A stretch of 64,000 nt of DNA. Source: NVTR01 sp036479015 (GTDB lineage Bacteria > Pseudomonadota > Alphaproteobacteria > Rhodobacterales > Rhodobacteraceae). Shown in pieces: positions 52,193 through 59,647 of the stretch. The stretch is taken from the NCBI GenBank assembly GCA_036479015.1, contig JAZGFB010000033.1, positions 53,682 through 117,681 of the forward strand, given 5' to 3'. Positions within the stretch are counted from its first letter, which is position 1; every line of letters starts with the position of its first letter. A program made the translations under genes and the position numbers. A model generated the notes under the pieces. The model was not told the origin of the DNA and searched no databases. It saw only the letters and a program-made list of their open reading frames with translations.

Positions 52193-53563
52193 ATGCAAAC
52201 ACTGTTGACACATCGCCAGCACGCCCGTGCCGTGCTTCGTTTGGGGGGGCCGCTTATTGGCGGTCACCTGGCGGCGTTTTCCATTCACATTACCGACACG
52301 GTGATGTTGGGGTGGTACAGTGTTGAGGCCTTGGCAGCGGTGGTGCTGGGGGGGTCGTTTTATTTCATTTTCTTCATTGTTGGTGCGGGTTTTGGCTTTG
52401 CTGTGATGCCGGTTGTGGCGTCTGCTGCGGCGTCCGGGCAGCATACCCAGGTGCGCCGGGTGACCCGTATGGCGATGTGGCTGTCGGCACTGTTTTGCCT
52501 GCTGGCGATCCCGGTGTATTTGTCTTCAAAGCCGCTACTGATCGGCATGGGCCAAGACCCGGAAATTGCGGGTCTTGCGGCCCAATACCTGAGAATTGCT
52601 GGTTGGGGGCTGATCCCGGCGCTGCAAGTGGTTGTTTTACGGTCTTATTTTTCAGCGCTTGAGCGGGTGTCGGTGGTTTTCTGGATCACGGTTATCTCTG
52701 CGGTCTTAAATGGTTTGCTGAATTATGCGTTGATTTTTGGCAATTGGGGTGCGCCGGAACTGGGGGTGCAGGGGGCCGCGATCGCGTCGGTTATTTTGCA
52801 AACCGTGTCGCTGGTATCACTGGGGGTGTATGCCGTTCTGAAAACCCCGGAACATGCGCTGTTTCAGCGTTGGTGGCGCCCTGATTGGGAAGCGTTTCGC
52901 AGTAATTATGCGCTGGGCTGGCCGATCGGGCTGACCAGCCTGGCCGAGAGCGGGCTGTTCAGCGCCACGGCCATCATGATGGGCTGGATCGGGACCATTC
53001 CATTGGCGGCCCACGGTATTGCGCTGCAATTGGTTGGGCTAAGCTTTATGGTGCAGGTCGGGCTGTCCAATGTGGCGACCATCCGCGCCGCCCAGGATTT
53101 TGGCCGCAAGGACACTGTTGGCCTGCGCCGGGGTGCACTGGCGGTCATAGGTATTTCAACGGGACTGGCGCTGCTGGCAATGGTGCTTTACCTGGCTGTC
53201 CCCGGATTATTGCTGGGGCTGTTCCTAAGCCCGGATGACCCAGCACGACCGGCGGTGTTGCTGGCGGGTATTGGGTTGTTGACGGTGGCGGCGCTGTTTC
53301 AGGTGGCGGATGCCGGACAGGTGGTGGTTTTGGGGCTGTTGCGCGGGATACAGGACACCAAGATCCCGATGATCTTTGCCGCCGTCAGCTATTGGCTGGT
53401 GGGGATGCCGTTAAGCTATATTTTGGGTATTACCTATGGTTTTGGCGGGCCAGGCATCTGGATGGGGCTGGTTGTTGGGCTAAGCCTGGCTTGGGTCACC
53501 ATGTCAGTGCGGTTTTGGCGGCGGGCTGTGCCCGGTGCAAACCTGAGCCAGCAAACCCCTTAA
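52193..53563 (+). CDS. MATE family efflux transporter
   Basis: 456 residues with twelve membrane segments in two six-helix halves. GGPLIGGHLAAFSIHITDTV near the start and GWPIGLTSLAESGLFSATAI at the start of the second half are typical of NorM-type transporters. It exports cationic compounds in exchange for Na+ or H+. A 15-base palindrome (GGCGTTT-A-AAACGCC, 52165-52179) sits just before the ATG and could mask the ribosome-binding site. It overlaps the next convergent gene by four bases. Confidence 0.92.
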   Translation: MQTLLTHRQHARAVLRLGGPLIGGHLAAFSIHITDTVMLGWYSVEALAAVVLGGSFYFIFFIVGAGFGFAVMPVVASAAASGQHTQVRRVTRMAMWLSALFCLLAIPVYLSSKPLLIGMGQDPEIAGLAAQYLRIAGWGLIPALQVVVLRSYFSALERVSVVFWITVISAVLNGLLNYALIFGNWGAPELGVQGAAIASVILQTVSLVSLGVYAVLKTPEHALFQRWWRPDWEAFRSNYALGWPIGLTSLAESGLFSATAIMMGWIGTIPLAAHGIALQLVGLSFMVQVGLSNVATIRAAQDFGRKDTVGLRRGALAVIGISTGLALLAMVLYLAVPGLLLGLFLSPDDPARPAVLLAGIGLLTVAALFQVADAGQVVVLGLLRGIQDTKIPMIFAAVSYWLVGMPLSYILGITYGFGGPGIWMGLVVGLSLAWVTMSVRFWRRAVPGANLSQQTP

Positions 53564-53988
53564 ATTGCCAGGTCAACAACCGATGGTTCCCCGCTCAGGT
53601 GTTTGGGAAAATAGGCTTGAAATTCTGTCAGTTCCACTACCGGTGTGCCGATAGGTGATGTGCGACAGAAATACCGGGCCAGTATATCATCGCAAAGCTT
53701 TTCGTTCTTGCTAAACAGCGACCAAGACAGCCAAACGGTTTGATATTTCCCCCGGGGTAAAGATTGGGCAACGATGCGTGGGGCCATTCGGTCCAGGCCC
53801 TGTGTTAACAGCGGCTGATGTAGCCCAGCCATCGCCGACACAAAATTACCGGCAGACTTAAAAATGAGCATTTCATTTTTAAAGTAAGCAGCGTTTGGAT
53901 AGGCATATCGTTTGGCAATTTGATCATATTTTTCTTGGGTGAATAAATCACCAAGTGTAGAGAAAAAATCTAAATCAATAGCAGACAT
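53560..53988 (-). CDS. Hypothetical protein, possibly NTF2/SnoaL-like fold
   Basis: 142 residues with a good GGAGGG ribosome-binding site 5 bases before ATG 53988. MSAIDLDFFSTLGDLFTQEK and IAKRYAYPNAAYFKNEMLIF recall the N-terminal helices and cavity strand of SnoaL/NTF2-like proteins, and the last part (WLSWSLFSKNEKLCDDILAR) the central sheet, but I cannot assign a family firmly. It is soluble, without signal peptide. It is tail to tail with the MATE gene. Confidence 0.65.
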   Translation of the reverse strand: MSAIDLDFFSTLGDLFTQEKYDQIAKRYAYPNAAYFKNEMLIFKSAGNFVSAMAGLHQPLLTQGLDRMAPRIVAQSLPRGKYQTVWLSWSLFSKNEKLCDDILARYFCRTSPIGTPVVELTEFQAYFPKHLSGEPSVVDLAI

Positions 53989-54219
53989 ATTTAACCCTCC
54001 TATTCAAATACCCTTGGTGCCTGTGTCGCAAAACAAATGTGCTAAACTGCACGGAAATCAGAATATGAACCGTAAAAATATTGCCCGGCCTGGCTTTTTT
54101 GATAAGGATAGCCCCAGTCTACTATTAGAACAACTAATATATTGATTTTTTATTCTAAGCAGCGCCATACATTGAGTTTTTTCAAAATATGTGTGCAATA
54201 TTTCTGTGCCGAGGTTATA

Positions 54220-54621
54220 TTAACCCCGGCTGATGCGCCCGGATTTTTTCTTTACCAGCACGGAACGCAAGTCATGCATTGCCAGTAATAAATCATCTGT
54301 CATGGTTTCCAATTGTGCGTCAGTGGCGCGTGAATTTGCCCAATGGGTTGTCAGGTTCAGCCGCTCGGTGGTGCGTAAAATCTCGTCAAAATCCCGCGTC
54401 GCGACCAGATCCATGCGCGCGCTTAGCCAGCTGTTGATGGCCGCCATGTCGGCATCGGTAAGGCTGGCGTTACCCTGGGGTTTAATGTCACCGTTTCTGG
54501 TGTTCAGGACCGCGATTTGGTCCATTTCAATGCGCCGATGGCGGTTGTCCGTGTCTACTTTGAACACGAACGCCCCGTTTTCCTTAATGCGAAAGTAGTA
54601 TTCCGGCAGCTCAGTGGTCAT
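54220..54621 (-). CDS. Hypothetical protein downstream of aspartate aminotransferase
   Basis: 133 residues from ATG 54621 (MTTELPEYYFRIKENGAFVF), preceded by AGGGGA. It has an N-terminal beta-rich part (YYFRIKENGAFVFKVDTDN, VLNTRNGDIKP) and a helical C-terminal half ending in a basic KKKSGRISRG. It starts 8 bases after the aminotransferase stop on the same strand and is likely co-transcribed. I do not recognise the family. Confidence 0.65.
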   Translation of the reverse strand: MTTELPEYYFRIKENGAFVFKVDTDNRHRRIEMDQIAVLNTRNGDIKPQGNASLTDADMAAINSWLSARMDLVATRDFDEILRTTERLNLTTHWANSRATDAQLETMTDDLLLAMHDLRSVLVKKKSGRISRG

Positions 54622-54629
54622 AGGGTCCC

Positions 54630-55832
54630 CTATTCCAGCCCGGCACAAAACGCCTGGATGCGATTACAGGCTTCTATGAGCGCATCCTCTGACGTAGCGT
54701 AGCTGACCCGGAAGTTTGGCGAAACCCCGAAGGCGGCACCAAATACCACCGCAACGCCGGTTTCTTTCAACAGGGCGGTGGCAAATATTTCGTCATCGCT
54801 GATCAGCGTGCCTGCCGGGCTGGTTTTGCCAATGCAGCCTTTGATTGAGGGGTAAACATAAAAGGCACCTTGGGGGCAGGGGCAGACAATGCCTGTGGCC
54901 TGGTTCAGCATCGACACCACTAGATCACGTCGCCCTTGGAATAGTTGCCGGTTGCCTGCCAGAAAATCTTGGGGCCCGCTCAGCGCCTCGACCGCGGCCC
55001 ATTGCGATATGGAGCTGGGGTTGGAGGTGGATTGCGACTGCACCTTGCGCATGGCCGCAATCAGGTGTTCCGGTCCGGCCGCGTAGCCGATGCGCCAGCC
55101 GGTCATGGCATAGGCTTTGGAAACACCGTTGCAAGTAAGAGTGCGATCATAAAGTCCCGGCTCGACCTGGGCAGGTGAGCAAAATTTGAAATCGTCAAAC
55201 ACCAGATGTTCATACATATCGTCAGACATCACCCAGACATGGGGGTGGCGCATCAGCACATCAGTCAGGCCTTTTAGTTCATCCCAGCTATAGCCAGCGC
55301 CCGTGGGGTTGGACGGGGAATTGAATATCAGCCACTTGGTTTTTGGTGTGATCGCGGCTTCCAGTTGGGCCGGGGTGATCTTGAATTCTGTTTCTATCCC
55401 CGCAACCACCGGAACCGGCACGCCACCGGCCAGCAACACCATATCCGGGTAGCTGACCCAGTAGGGAGCAGGGATTATTACTTCATCTTTTGGGTTAAGT
55501 GTGGCAAGTAATGCATTGAAAAGTATTTGCTTTCCGCCGCTGGATACGCTGATCTGAGACGTTGAATAATCCAGCCCATTGTCGCGCTTGAACTTGTCAA
55601 CGATCGCTGTTTTCAGCTCTGGTATCCCGTCCACGGCGGTATATTTGGTTTGCCCGGCATCAATGGCTGCTTTGGCGGCGGCTTTGATGTTGTCTGGCGT
55701 GTCAAAATCCGGTTCACCTGCGCCAAGACCGATCACGTCCTTACCTGCCGCTTTAAGTTCGCGTGCCATGTTGGAGACAGCAATTGTGGGTGAGGGTTTG
55801 ACGTTGGACAATGTGTCGGAAAGAAAAGCCAT
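54630..55832 (-). CDS. aspB: Aspartate aminotransferase, class I PLP
   Basis: 400 residues from ATG 55832, with AGGAG 8 bases upstream; the longer frame is not supported. The PLP-binding Lys is Lys239 in CNGVSKAYAMTGWRIGY. The substrate region IFNSPSNPTGAGYSWDELKG and the N-terminal AGEPDFDTPDNIKAAA fit the subgroup I-gamma aminotransferases of alphaproteobacteria, which take aspartate and often prephenate. It is divergent from the XRE-sdhE pair with a 66-base gap. Confidence 0.93.
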   Translation of the reverse strand: MAFLSDTLSNVKPSPTIAVSNMARELKAAGKDVIGLGAGEPDFDTPDNIKAAAKAAIDAGQTKYTAVDGIPELKTAIVDKFKRDNGLDYSTSQISVSSGGKQILFNALLATLNPKDEVIIPAPYWVSYPDMVLLAGGVPVPVVAGIETEFKITPAQLEAAITPKTKWLIFNSPSNPTGAGYSWDELKGLTDVLMRHPHVWVMSDDMYEHLVFDDFKFCSPAQVEPGLYDRTLTCNGVSKAYAMTGWRIGYAAGPEHLIAAMRKVQSQSTSNPSSISQWAAVEALSGPQDFLAGNRQLFQGRRDLVVSMLNQATGIVCPCPQGAFYVYPSIKGCIGKTSPAGTLISDDEIFATALLKETGVAVVFGAAFGVSPNFRVSYATSEDALIEACNRIQAFCAGLE

Positions 55833-55898
55833 ACCGGCGCTCCTAGGTTTGTATGTCAGGCGCAGTCGTCTTAGGGTGCACAAAACAAACACACAAGT

Positions 55899-56327
55899 AT
55901 GAAAGGTGCCCACACAGTGGATGACCCCGTGGACAACCCCCAAGCAGCCGCCGAATGGTATTCTGAAGAGGCGGCCACCTTTGGTGACCGGCTGGCCGGG
56001 GCGCGTGAGGCCTATGGCTTTAGCCAGAAACAGCTGGCGCGCCATTTAGGTGTGAAAGAGAAAACCGTGCATGCCTGGGAAGATGACCTGGCAGAGCCCC
56101 GCGCCAATAGGCTGCAAATGCTGTCAGGGGTGCTGAATGTATCAATGCGCTGGTTGCTGACCGGCGAAGGCGTTGGCTTGGGGGAACCTGATGCCCCCGA
56201 ATTGCCCGCTGACATTACTGATTTGTTTACCGAATTGCGGGAAATTCGCGGCCAGGCCACTGCTTTGGCTGAACGGGTTGGCCGGGTGGAAAAACGCCTG
56301 CGTATTTCACTGAAAGCCAAATTATGA
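55899..56327 (+). CDS. XRE-type regulator coupled to sdhE
   Basis: 142 residues. After about 25 acidic residues a helix-turn-helix runs from about 28 to 82 (FGDRLAGAREAYGFSQKQLA, HLGVKEKTVHAWEDDLAEPR), followed by LLTGEGVGLGEPDAP and a helical C-terminal segment that may form a coiled coil (ELREIRGQATALAERVGRVE). No ligand domain is present. Its stop overlaps the sdhE ATG (ATGA). It faces aspB across a short divergent region and could control one or both. Confidence 0.85.
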   Translation: MKGAHTVDDPVDNPQAAAEWYSEEAATFGDRLAGAREAYGFSQKQLARHLGVKEKTVHAWEDDLAEPRANRLQMLSGVLNVSMRWLLTGEGVGLGEPDAPELPADITDLFTELREIRGQATALAERVGRVEKRLRISLKAKL

Positions 56328-56593
56328 GCGGCGAAACCGCCCTGGCGCGGCTGAAGCGGTTGAAAATGCGCAGTTGGCGGCGGGGAACCAAGGAAATGGA
56401 TCTGATCCTGGGGCCTTTTGCTGACATGCAGTTGGCCGGGATGGATGCCAATGAGTTGGCCCAATATGAAGCGCTGTTGGATGAAAATGATCAGGACCTG
56501 TACCAATGGATATCGGGTCAGCAAGCAACGCCAGAACCACACAAGGCGATGGTTGCGCAGATTATGACATCAATTACCGCCAAAATTGACTGA
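56324..56593 (+). CDS. sdhE: FAD assembly factor SdhE (DUF339)
   Basis: 89 residues. RGxxE is present as Arg20-Gly21-Thr-Lys-Glu24 in MRSWRRGTKEMDLILGPFAD, the motif that contacts the flavoprotein. LDENDQDLYQWISG follows, as in SdhE/Sdh5. It promotes covalent attachment of FAD to succinate dehydrogenase subunit A. The sdh genes are not in this window. Coupling to an XRE regulator is unusual. A weak AT-rich hairpin (CACAAAA-TTG-TTTTGTG, 56613-56629) follows. Confidence 0.92.
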   Translation: MSGETALARLKRLKMRSWRRGTKEMDLILGPFADMQLAGMDANELAQYEALLDENDQDLYQWISGQQATPEPHKAMVAQIMTSITAKID

Positions 56594-56802
56594 AACATTT
56601 CTGAAAAATTTTCACAAAATTGTTTTGTGGAATTCGGTAAATATTAACAAAACAACGCAATATGCCCGCCCAGCTGGCTGCAATGTTGAAATATTTCAAT
56701 TTCTCTCATTAACGTTGTGTGCGTGTCATCAAAGCTTTCACTAAGTGATCTTCTATCGAAATGGGCGCGCGATGTGCCGGTTAACCGAATGGAGAAACAA
56801 CG

Positions 56803-57345
56803 ATGAAGATTTGTTATCAAGCGATTATAGCTGGATGTTTTGCGGCCACAGTGGCCATGCCGGTTCACGCCGCTGGACATATCGATGCGGGCACATTGAG
56901 CTGCGCGCAGTTTGTTGCACTGGGCAGTGATGATCAGGCTGATGTTTTGCACAGCTTAGCGGCAATGTCCGGTGACATGGCAATGGAATCCGATGACGCG
57001 ATGGCCTCTGATGACGCGATGGCCTCTGATGACGCGATGGCCTCTGACGATGCGATGGCCTCTGATGACGCGATGGCCTCTGATGATGCGATGGCCTCTG
57101 ATGACGCGATGGCCTCTGATGACGCGATGGCCTCTGACGATGCGATGGCCTCTGATGACGCGATGGCCTCTGATGACGCGATGGCCTCTGACGACGCGAT
57201 GGCCTCTGACGATGCGATGGCCTCAGATGATGCGATGGCCTCAGATGATGCGATGGGCGCAGATTCCCATACGCTGCAGGCAGTTCTGTCAACATGCACA
57301 GCCAACCCTGACATGATGGCCTCGGACGCTGTTGAGCTGGGCTAA
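56803..57345 (+). CDS. HdeA-like periplasmic protein carrying SDDAMA repeats
   Basis: 180 residues. A signal peptide ends near PVHAAG (residue 24). The flanks resemble a split HdeA-type domain: DAGTLSCAQFVALGSDDQAD with Cys34, and LQAVLSTCTANPDMMASDAV with Cys165; HdeA has one disulfide at like positions. Between them lie 15 perfect or near-perfect SDDAMA hexapeptides (residues 63-152), very rich in Asp and Met. GGAGAA before ATG 56803 is a good ribosome-binding site. HdeA is an acid-activated chaperone; whether this protein has that role, binds metal or is a spacer is unknown. It is followed by redox genes. Confidence 0.8.
   Translation: MKICYQAIIAGCFAATVAMPVHAAGHIDAGTLSCAQFVALGSDDQADVLHSLAAMSGDMAMESDDAMASDDAMASDDAMASDDAMASDDAMASDDAMASDDAMASDDAMASDDAMASDDAMASDDAMASDDAMASDDAMASDDAMASDDAMGADSHTLQAVLSTCTANPDMMASDAVELG
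56989..57258 (+). repeat. In-frame tandem repeat, 15 x 18 bp
   Basis: Fifteen units of TCN GAY GAY GCG ATG GCC, the last ending GGC. Units differ only at third codon positions of Ser and Asp codons. A three-unit pattern GATGAC, GATGAC, GACGAT recurs at units 2-4 and 7-9. The array is open in other frames, which produces long false reading frames on both strands. Confidence 0.97.
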
Positions 57346-57353
57346 GTGAATTT

Positions 57354-57385
57354 GGGCGGCACGGGAACAATTCCCTTTGCCGCCC
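57354..57385 (+). terminator. Strong hairpin after the repeat gene, lacking a T run
   Basis: GGGCGGCA then GGGAA on the 5' side pair with TTCCC and TGCCGCCC on the 3' side, with a small internal bulge and loop CAA. It lies 9 bases after the stop. As no T run follows, it may be an imperfect terminator or an RNA-stabilising structure between this gene and the cytochrome gene. Confidence 0.55.
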
Positions 57386-57437
57386 GAGCTTTACGATGCG
57401 ATGAAAATGATACCTTAGGAATGTCAGGGATATCCAT

Positions 57438-58280
57438 ATGACCAGCCCATCTATTGCAGACCCGAAAAGCCCAAAGGGCGGTGATCTGGTCCGTCGGCAC
57501 CGGTTTTCAACCCGGTTGTGGCACTGGACCAACGTGCTGTCCCTGGTGATACTGCTGATGAGCGGGCTTACAATTTTTAACGCCCACCCGCGGCTATACT
57601 GGGGTGAATATGGTGCCAACCCGGACCATTCCTGGCTGCAAATTGGGGCCCGAAACAACGCAGGCTATTTGCGGATAGGCGAAACCAGGTTCACCACCAC
57701 GGGCTATTTGGGACGCTGGCAGGATGACACTGGCCAGTTCCGCAACCGGGCCTTTCCCAGTTCGGTAACAATTCCGACCAGTTACAATCTGGCACTGGCG
57801 CGGCGTTGGCATCTGACATTTGCCTGGCTGTTTGCCATCAGTATTTCCACATACATTATCTGGAGCCTGTTCAACGGCCATATTTTCCGCGATCTCTTGC
57901 CCAAAAAGGGCGAATTGCGCCCAAGCCATATTTGGCATGACATTAAACAACATGCCCGGCTGCGGTTCCCCAGGGGGGCTGCGGCGCTAAAGTATAACAT
58001 CTTGCAAAAGGCCAGCTATATCGGGGTTATCTTTGTGCTTATCCCGGTGATGGTATTGACTGGCCTGACCATGTCGCCGGGTATGGACGCCACCTGGCCC
58101 TGGCTGCTGGATGTGTTTGGCGGCCGCCATTCGGCGCGTTCAATCCATTTCATCACCGCCGCGCTGCTGATCCTGTTCTTTGTTGTTCACATCATCATGG
58201 TGGTGCTGGCTGGTCCGTTTAATGAAGTGCGATCGATGATCACCGGAAAATTCCGCCTGCCCAAGGAGAAAAACCAATGA
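57438..58280 (+). CDS. Cytochrome b561-type membrane protein
   Basis: 280 residues with four membrane segments, each with His in place for two b haems: HRFSTRLWHWTNVLSLVILL (His21, His29), RRWHLTFAWLFAISISTYII, VLIPVMVLTGLTMSPGM and SIHFITAALLILFFVVHIIM. A periplasmic loop follows the first segment. It would pass electrons between quinone and the molybdoenzyme encoded next, as in YedY/YedZ-like and other oxidase pairs. AGGGA precedes the ATG. Its stop overlaps the next ATG (ATGA). Confidence 0.88.
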   Translation: MTSPSIADPKSPKGGDLVRRHRFSTRLWHWTNVLSLVILLMSGLTIFNAHPRLYWGEYGANPDHSWLQIGARNNAGYLRIGETRFTTTGYLGRWQDDTGQFRNRAFPSSVTIPTSYNLALARRWHLTFAWLFAISISTYIIWSLFNGHIFRDLLPKKGELRPSHIWHDIKQHARLRFPRGAAALKYNILQKASYIGVIFVLIPVMVLTGLTMSPGMDATWPWLLDVFGGRHSARSIHFITAALLILFFVVHIIMVVLAGPFNEVRSMITGKFRLPKEKNQ

Positions 58281-59038
58281 GCCGCTTGATAACGCGACGC
58301 AAATTTCTGACCGGTGTGGCGCTGGCTGCGCCGACGGTTCTGATGGGGTGTGACCGGCTGGGGGCCAGCCCGACATTTCGTGACCTGGTGTTTGGTTCAT
58401 CCGAATGGCTGTCTTACCGGGCGCATCGGCTGATCGGTTCCAACGCGCTGGCGCCGGAATTTACCGAGGCTGAAATGTCGCCAATATTTCGCACTAACGG
58501 TAACACCCAGCCGGGGTCAGCCGATTATGCCAGACATCAAAATCAGGGATTTGCCAACTGGCAGTTGAAAGTGTCTGGCCTGGTCAACAGCCCGCGCAGC
58601 TATTCTCTGGCCCAGTTGCGGGCCAAAACCGCCCGTACCCAGATCACCCGCCATGACTGTGTGGAAGGGTGGAGCGCGATCGGTAAATGGAAGGGTGTGC
58701 CACTGGCCACGCTGTTGAACGATGTGCAGTTGCAGCCCAATGCACGTTATATTGTGTTCCATTGTGCCGACAGTTTTGGCAGCCGCCCATATTATGAAAG
58801 CATTGATTTGGTTGACGCGTTTCATCCGCAGACCATCATGGCCTATGACATGAATGACGCGCAACTTACCGTCGGCCACGGCGCGCCGGTGCGGCTGCGG
58901 GTTGAACGCCAGCTTGGCTATAAGCATGCTAAATATGTCATGGGTATTGAAGCGGTCGCATCGTTTGCTGATGTGCACCGTGGCCGCGGGGGGTATTGGG
59001 AAGATGCCGGATACTACGAATGGTATGCGGGAATTTAG
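58277..59038 (+). CDS. Tat-exported molybdopterin oxidoreductase (sulfite oxidase family)
   Basis: 253 residues. The N-terminus has a twin-Arg motif (TRRKFLTG, Arg7-Arg8) followed by a lipobox-like VLMGC (Cys25), so it may be a Tat-secreted lipoprotein. The molybdopterin domain has the Mo-ligand Cys128 in RHDCVEGWSAIGKWKGVPL, and later APVRLRVERQLGYKHAKYVM. The SUOX dimerisation domain is absent, so it is of the short YedY-like kind. Substrate is unknown: MsrP repairs methionine sulfoxide in periplasmic proteins, and the Met-rich protein nearby would be a natural target (inference). Confidence 0.88.
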   Translation: MSRLITRRKFLTGVALAAPTVLMGCDRLGASPTFRDLVFGSSEWLSYRAHRLIGSNALAPEFTEAEMSPIFRTNGNTQPGSADYARHQNQGFANWQLKVSGLVNSPRSYSLAQLRAKTARTQITRHDCVEGWSAIGKWKGVPLATLLNDVQLQPNARYIVFHCADSFGSRPYYESIDLVDAFHPQTIMAYDMNDAQLTVGHGAPVRLRVERQLGYKHAKYVMGIEAVASFADVHRGRGGYWEDAGYYEWYAGI

Positions 59039-59145
59039 AGCATTGGTAATGCGACGACTGTTTATTTTCTAAGGTCGCAGTTGGCTTAACCGAATGTTTG
59101 GGAATCTACGTCAGTGTCTGCCCCAGGACATAGGCGGAGAAATTT

Positions 59146-59643
59146 ATGACCATGCAATCCCAAGTCGGCCCTAAGACTGAAACAAGCTTCATGACCCAAT
59201 ATTTGGAAGGGCTGGCGCTGGTGGAACGGCTGCACCGGCTGCTTCTGGACGTGATAAAGGACGAATTTGAAAGGGTGGGCACCCTGGAAATCAACGCAGT
59301 TCAGGCGCTGTTGTTGTTTAATATTGGCGAAAACGAAGTCACAGCGGGTGAGCTGAAGTCGCGGGGCTATTATCAGGGCTCTAACGTCAGCTATAACCTT
59401 AAAAAGCTGGTGGAAATGGATTTTATGCACCACCAGCGCTGTGAGGTTGATCGCCGCTCTGTGCGGGTTCGCCTGACGGAAAAGGGCCGACACGTGCGCC
59501 AAACCGTGGAAGATTTGTTTGAACGCCACGCTGAAGGTTTGCAATCACGCGGTGTGATTGATCAAGGTGGTATGGAAAATATCAACACTTCCCTGCGCCG
59601 GGTGGAACGGTACTGGACTGATCAGATACGATATATCTACTGA
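59146..59643 (+). CDS. LdtR-like MarR family regulator
   Basis: 165 residues, a winged helix protein. ERLHRLLLDVIKDEFERVG, NAVQALLLFNIGENEVTAGE and RGYYQGSNVSYNLKKLVEMD match the alphaproteobacterial LdtR group, which in Liberibacter and relatives controls an L,D-transpeptidase gene and stress tolerance. GGAG lies 8 bases before ATG 59146. It follows the molybdoenzyme on the same strand with 107 bases between, so it may have its own promoter. No transpeptidase gene is nearby. Confidence 0.9.
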   Translation: MTMQSQVGPKTETSFMTQYLEGLALVERLHRLLLDVIKDEFERVGTLEINAVQALLLFNIGENEVTAGELKSRGYYQGSNVSYNLKKLVEMDFMHHQRCEVDRRSVRVRLTEKGRHVRQTVEDLFERHAEGLQSRGVIDQGGMENINTSLRRVERYWTDQIRYIY

Positions 59644-59647
59644 GCAG

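Noticed and set aside
54065..54145. 26-residue frame in the AT-rich gap before 54220
   Set aside because: No ribosome-binding site; probably chance in AT-rich DNA.
56613..56629. Terminator for sdhE (CACAAAA-TTG-TTTTGTG)
   Set aside because: The stem is short and AT-rich and lacks a following T run; mentioned only as a weak hairpin.
56989..57258. CRISPR-like array
   Set aside because: Units are contiguous 18-mers with no spacers, and they are in frame within a secreted protein.
56825..57658. 277-residue minus-strand frame across the SDDAMA array, and two further open frames there
   Set aside because: The 18-bp unit contains no stop in several frames, so long frames arise by repetition. The SDDAMA frame alone has a signal peptide, ribosome-binding site and domain-like flanks.
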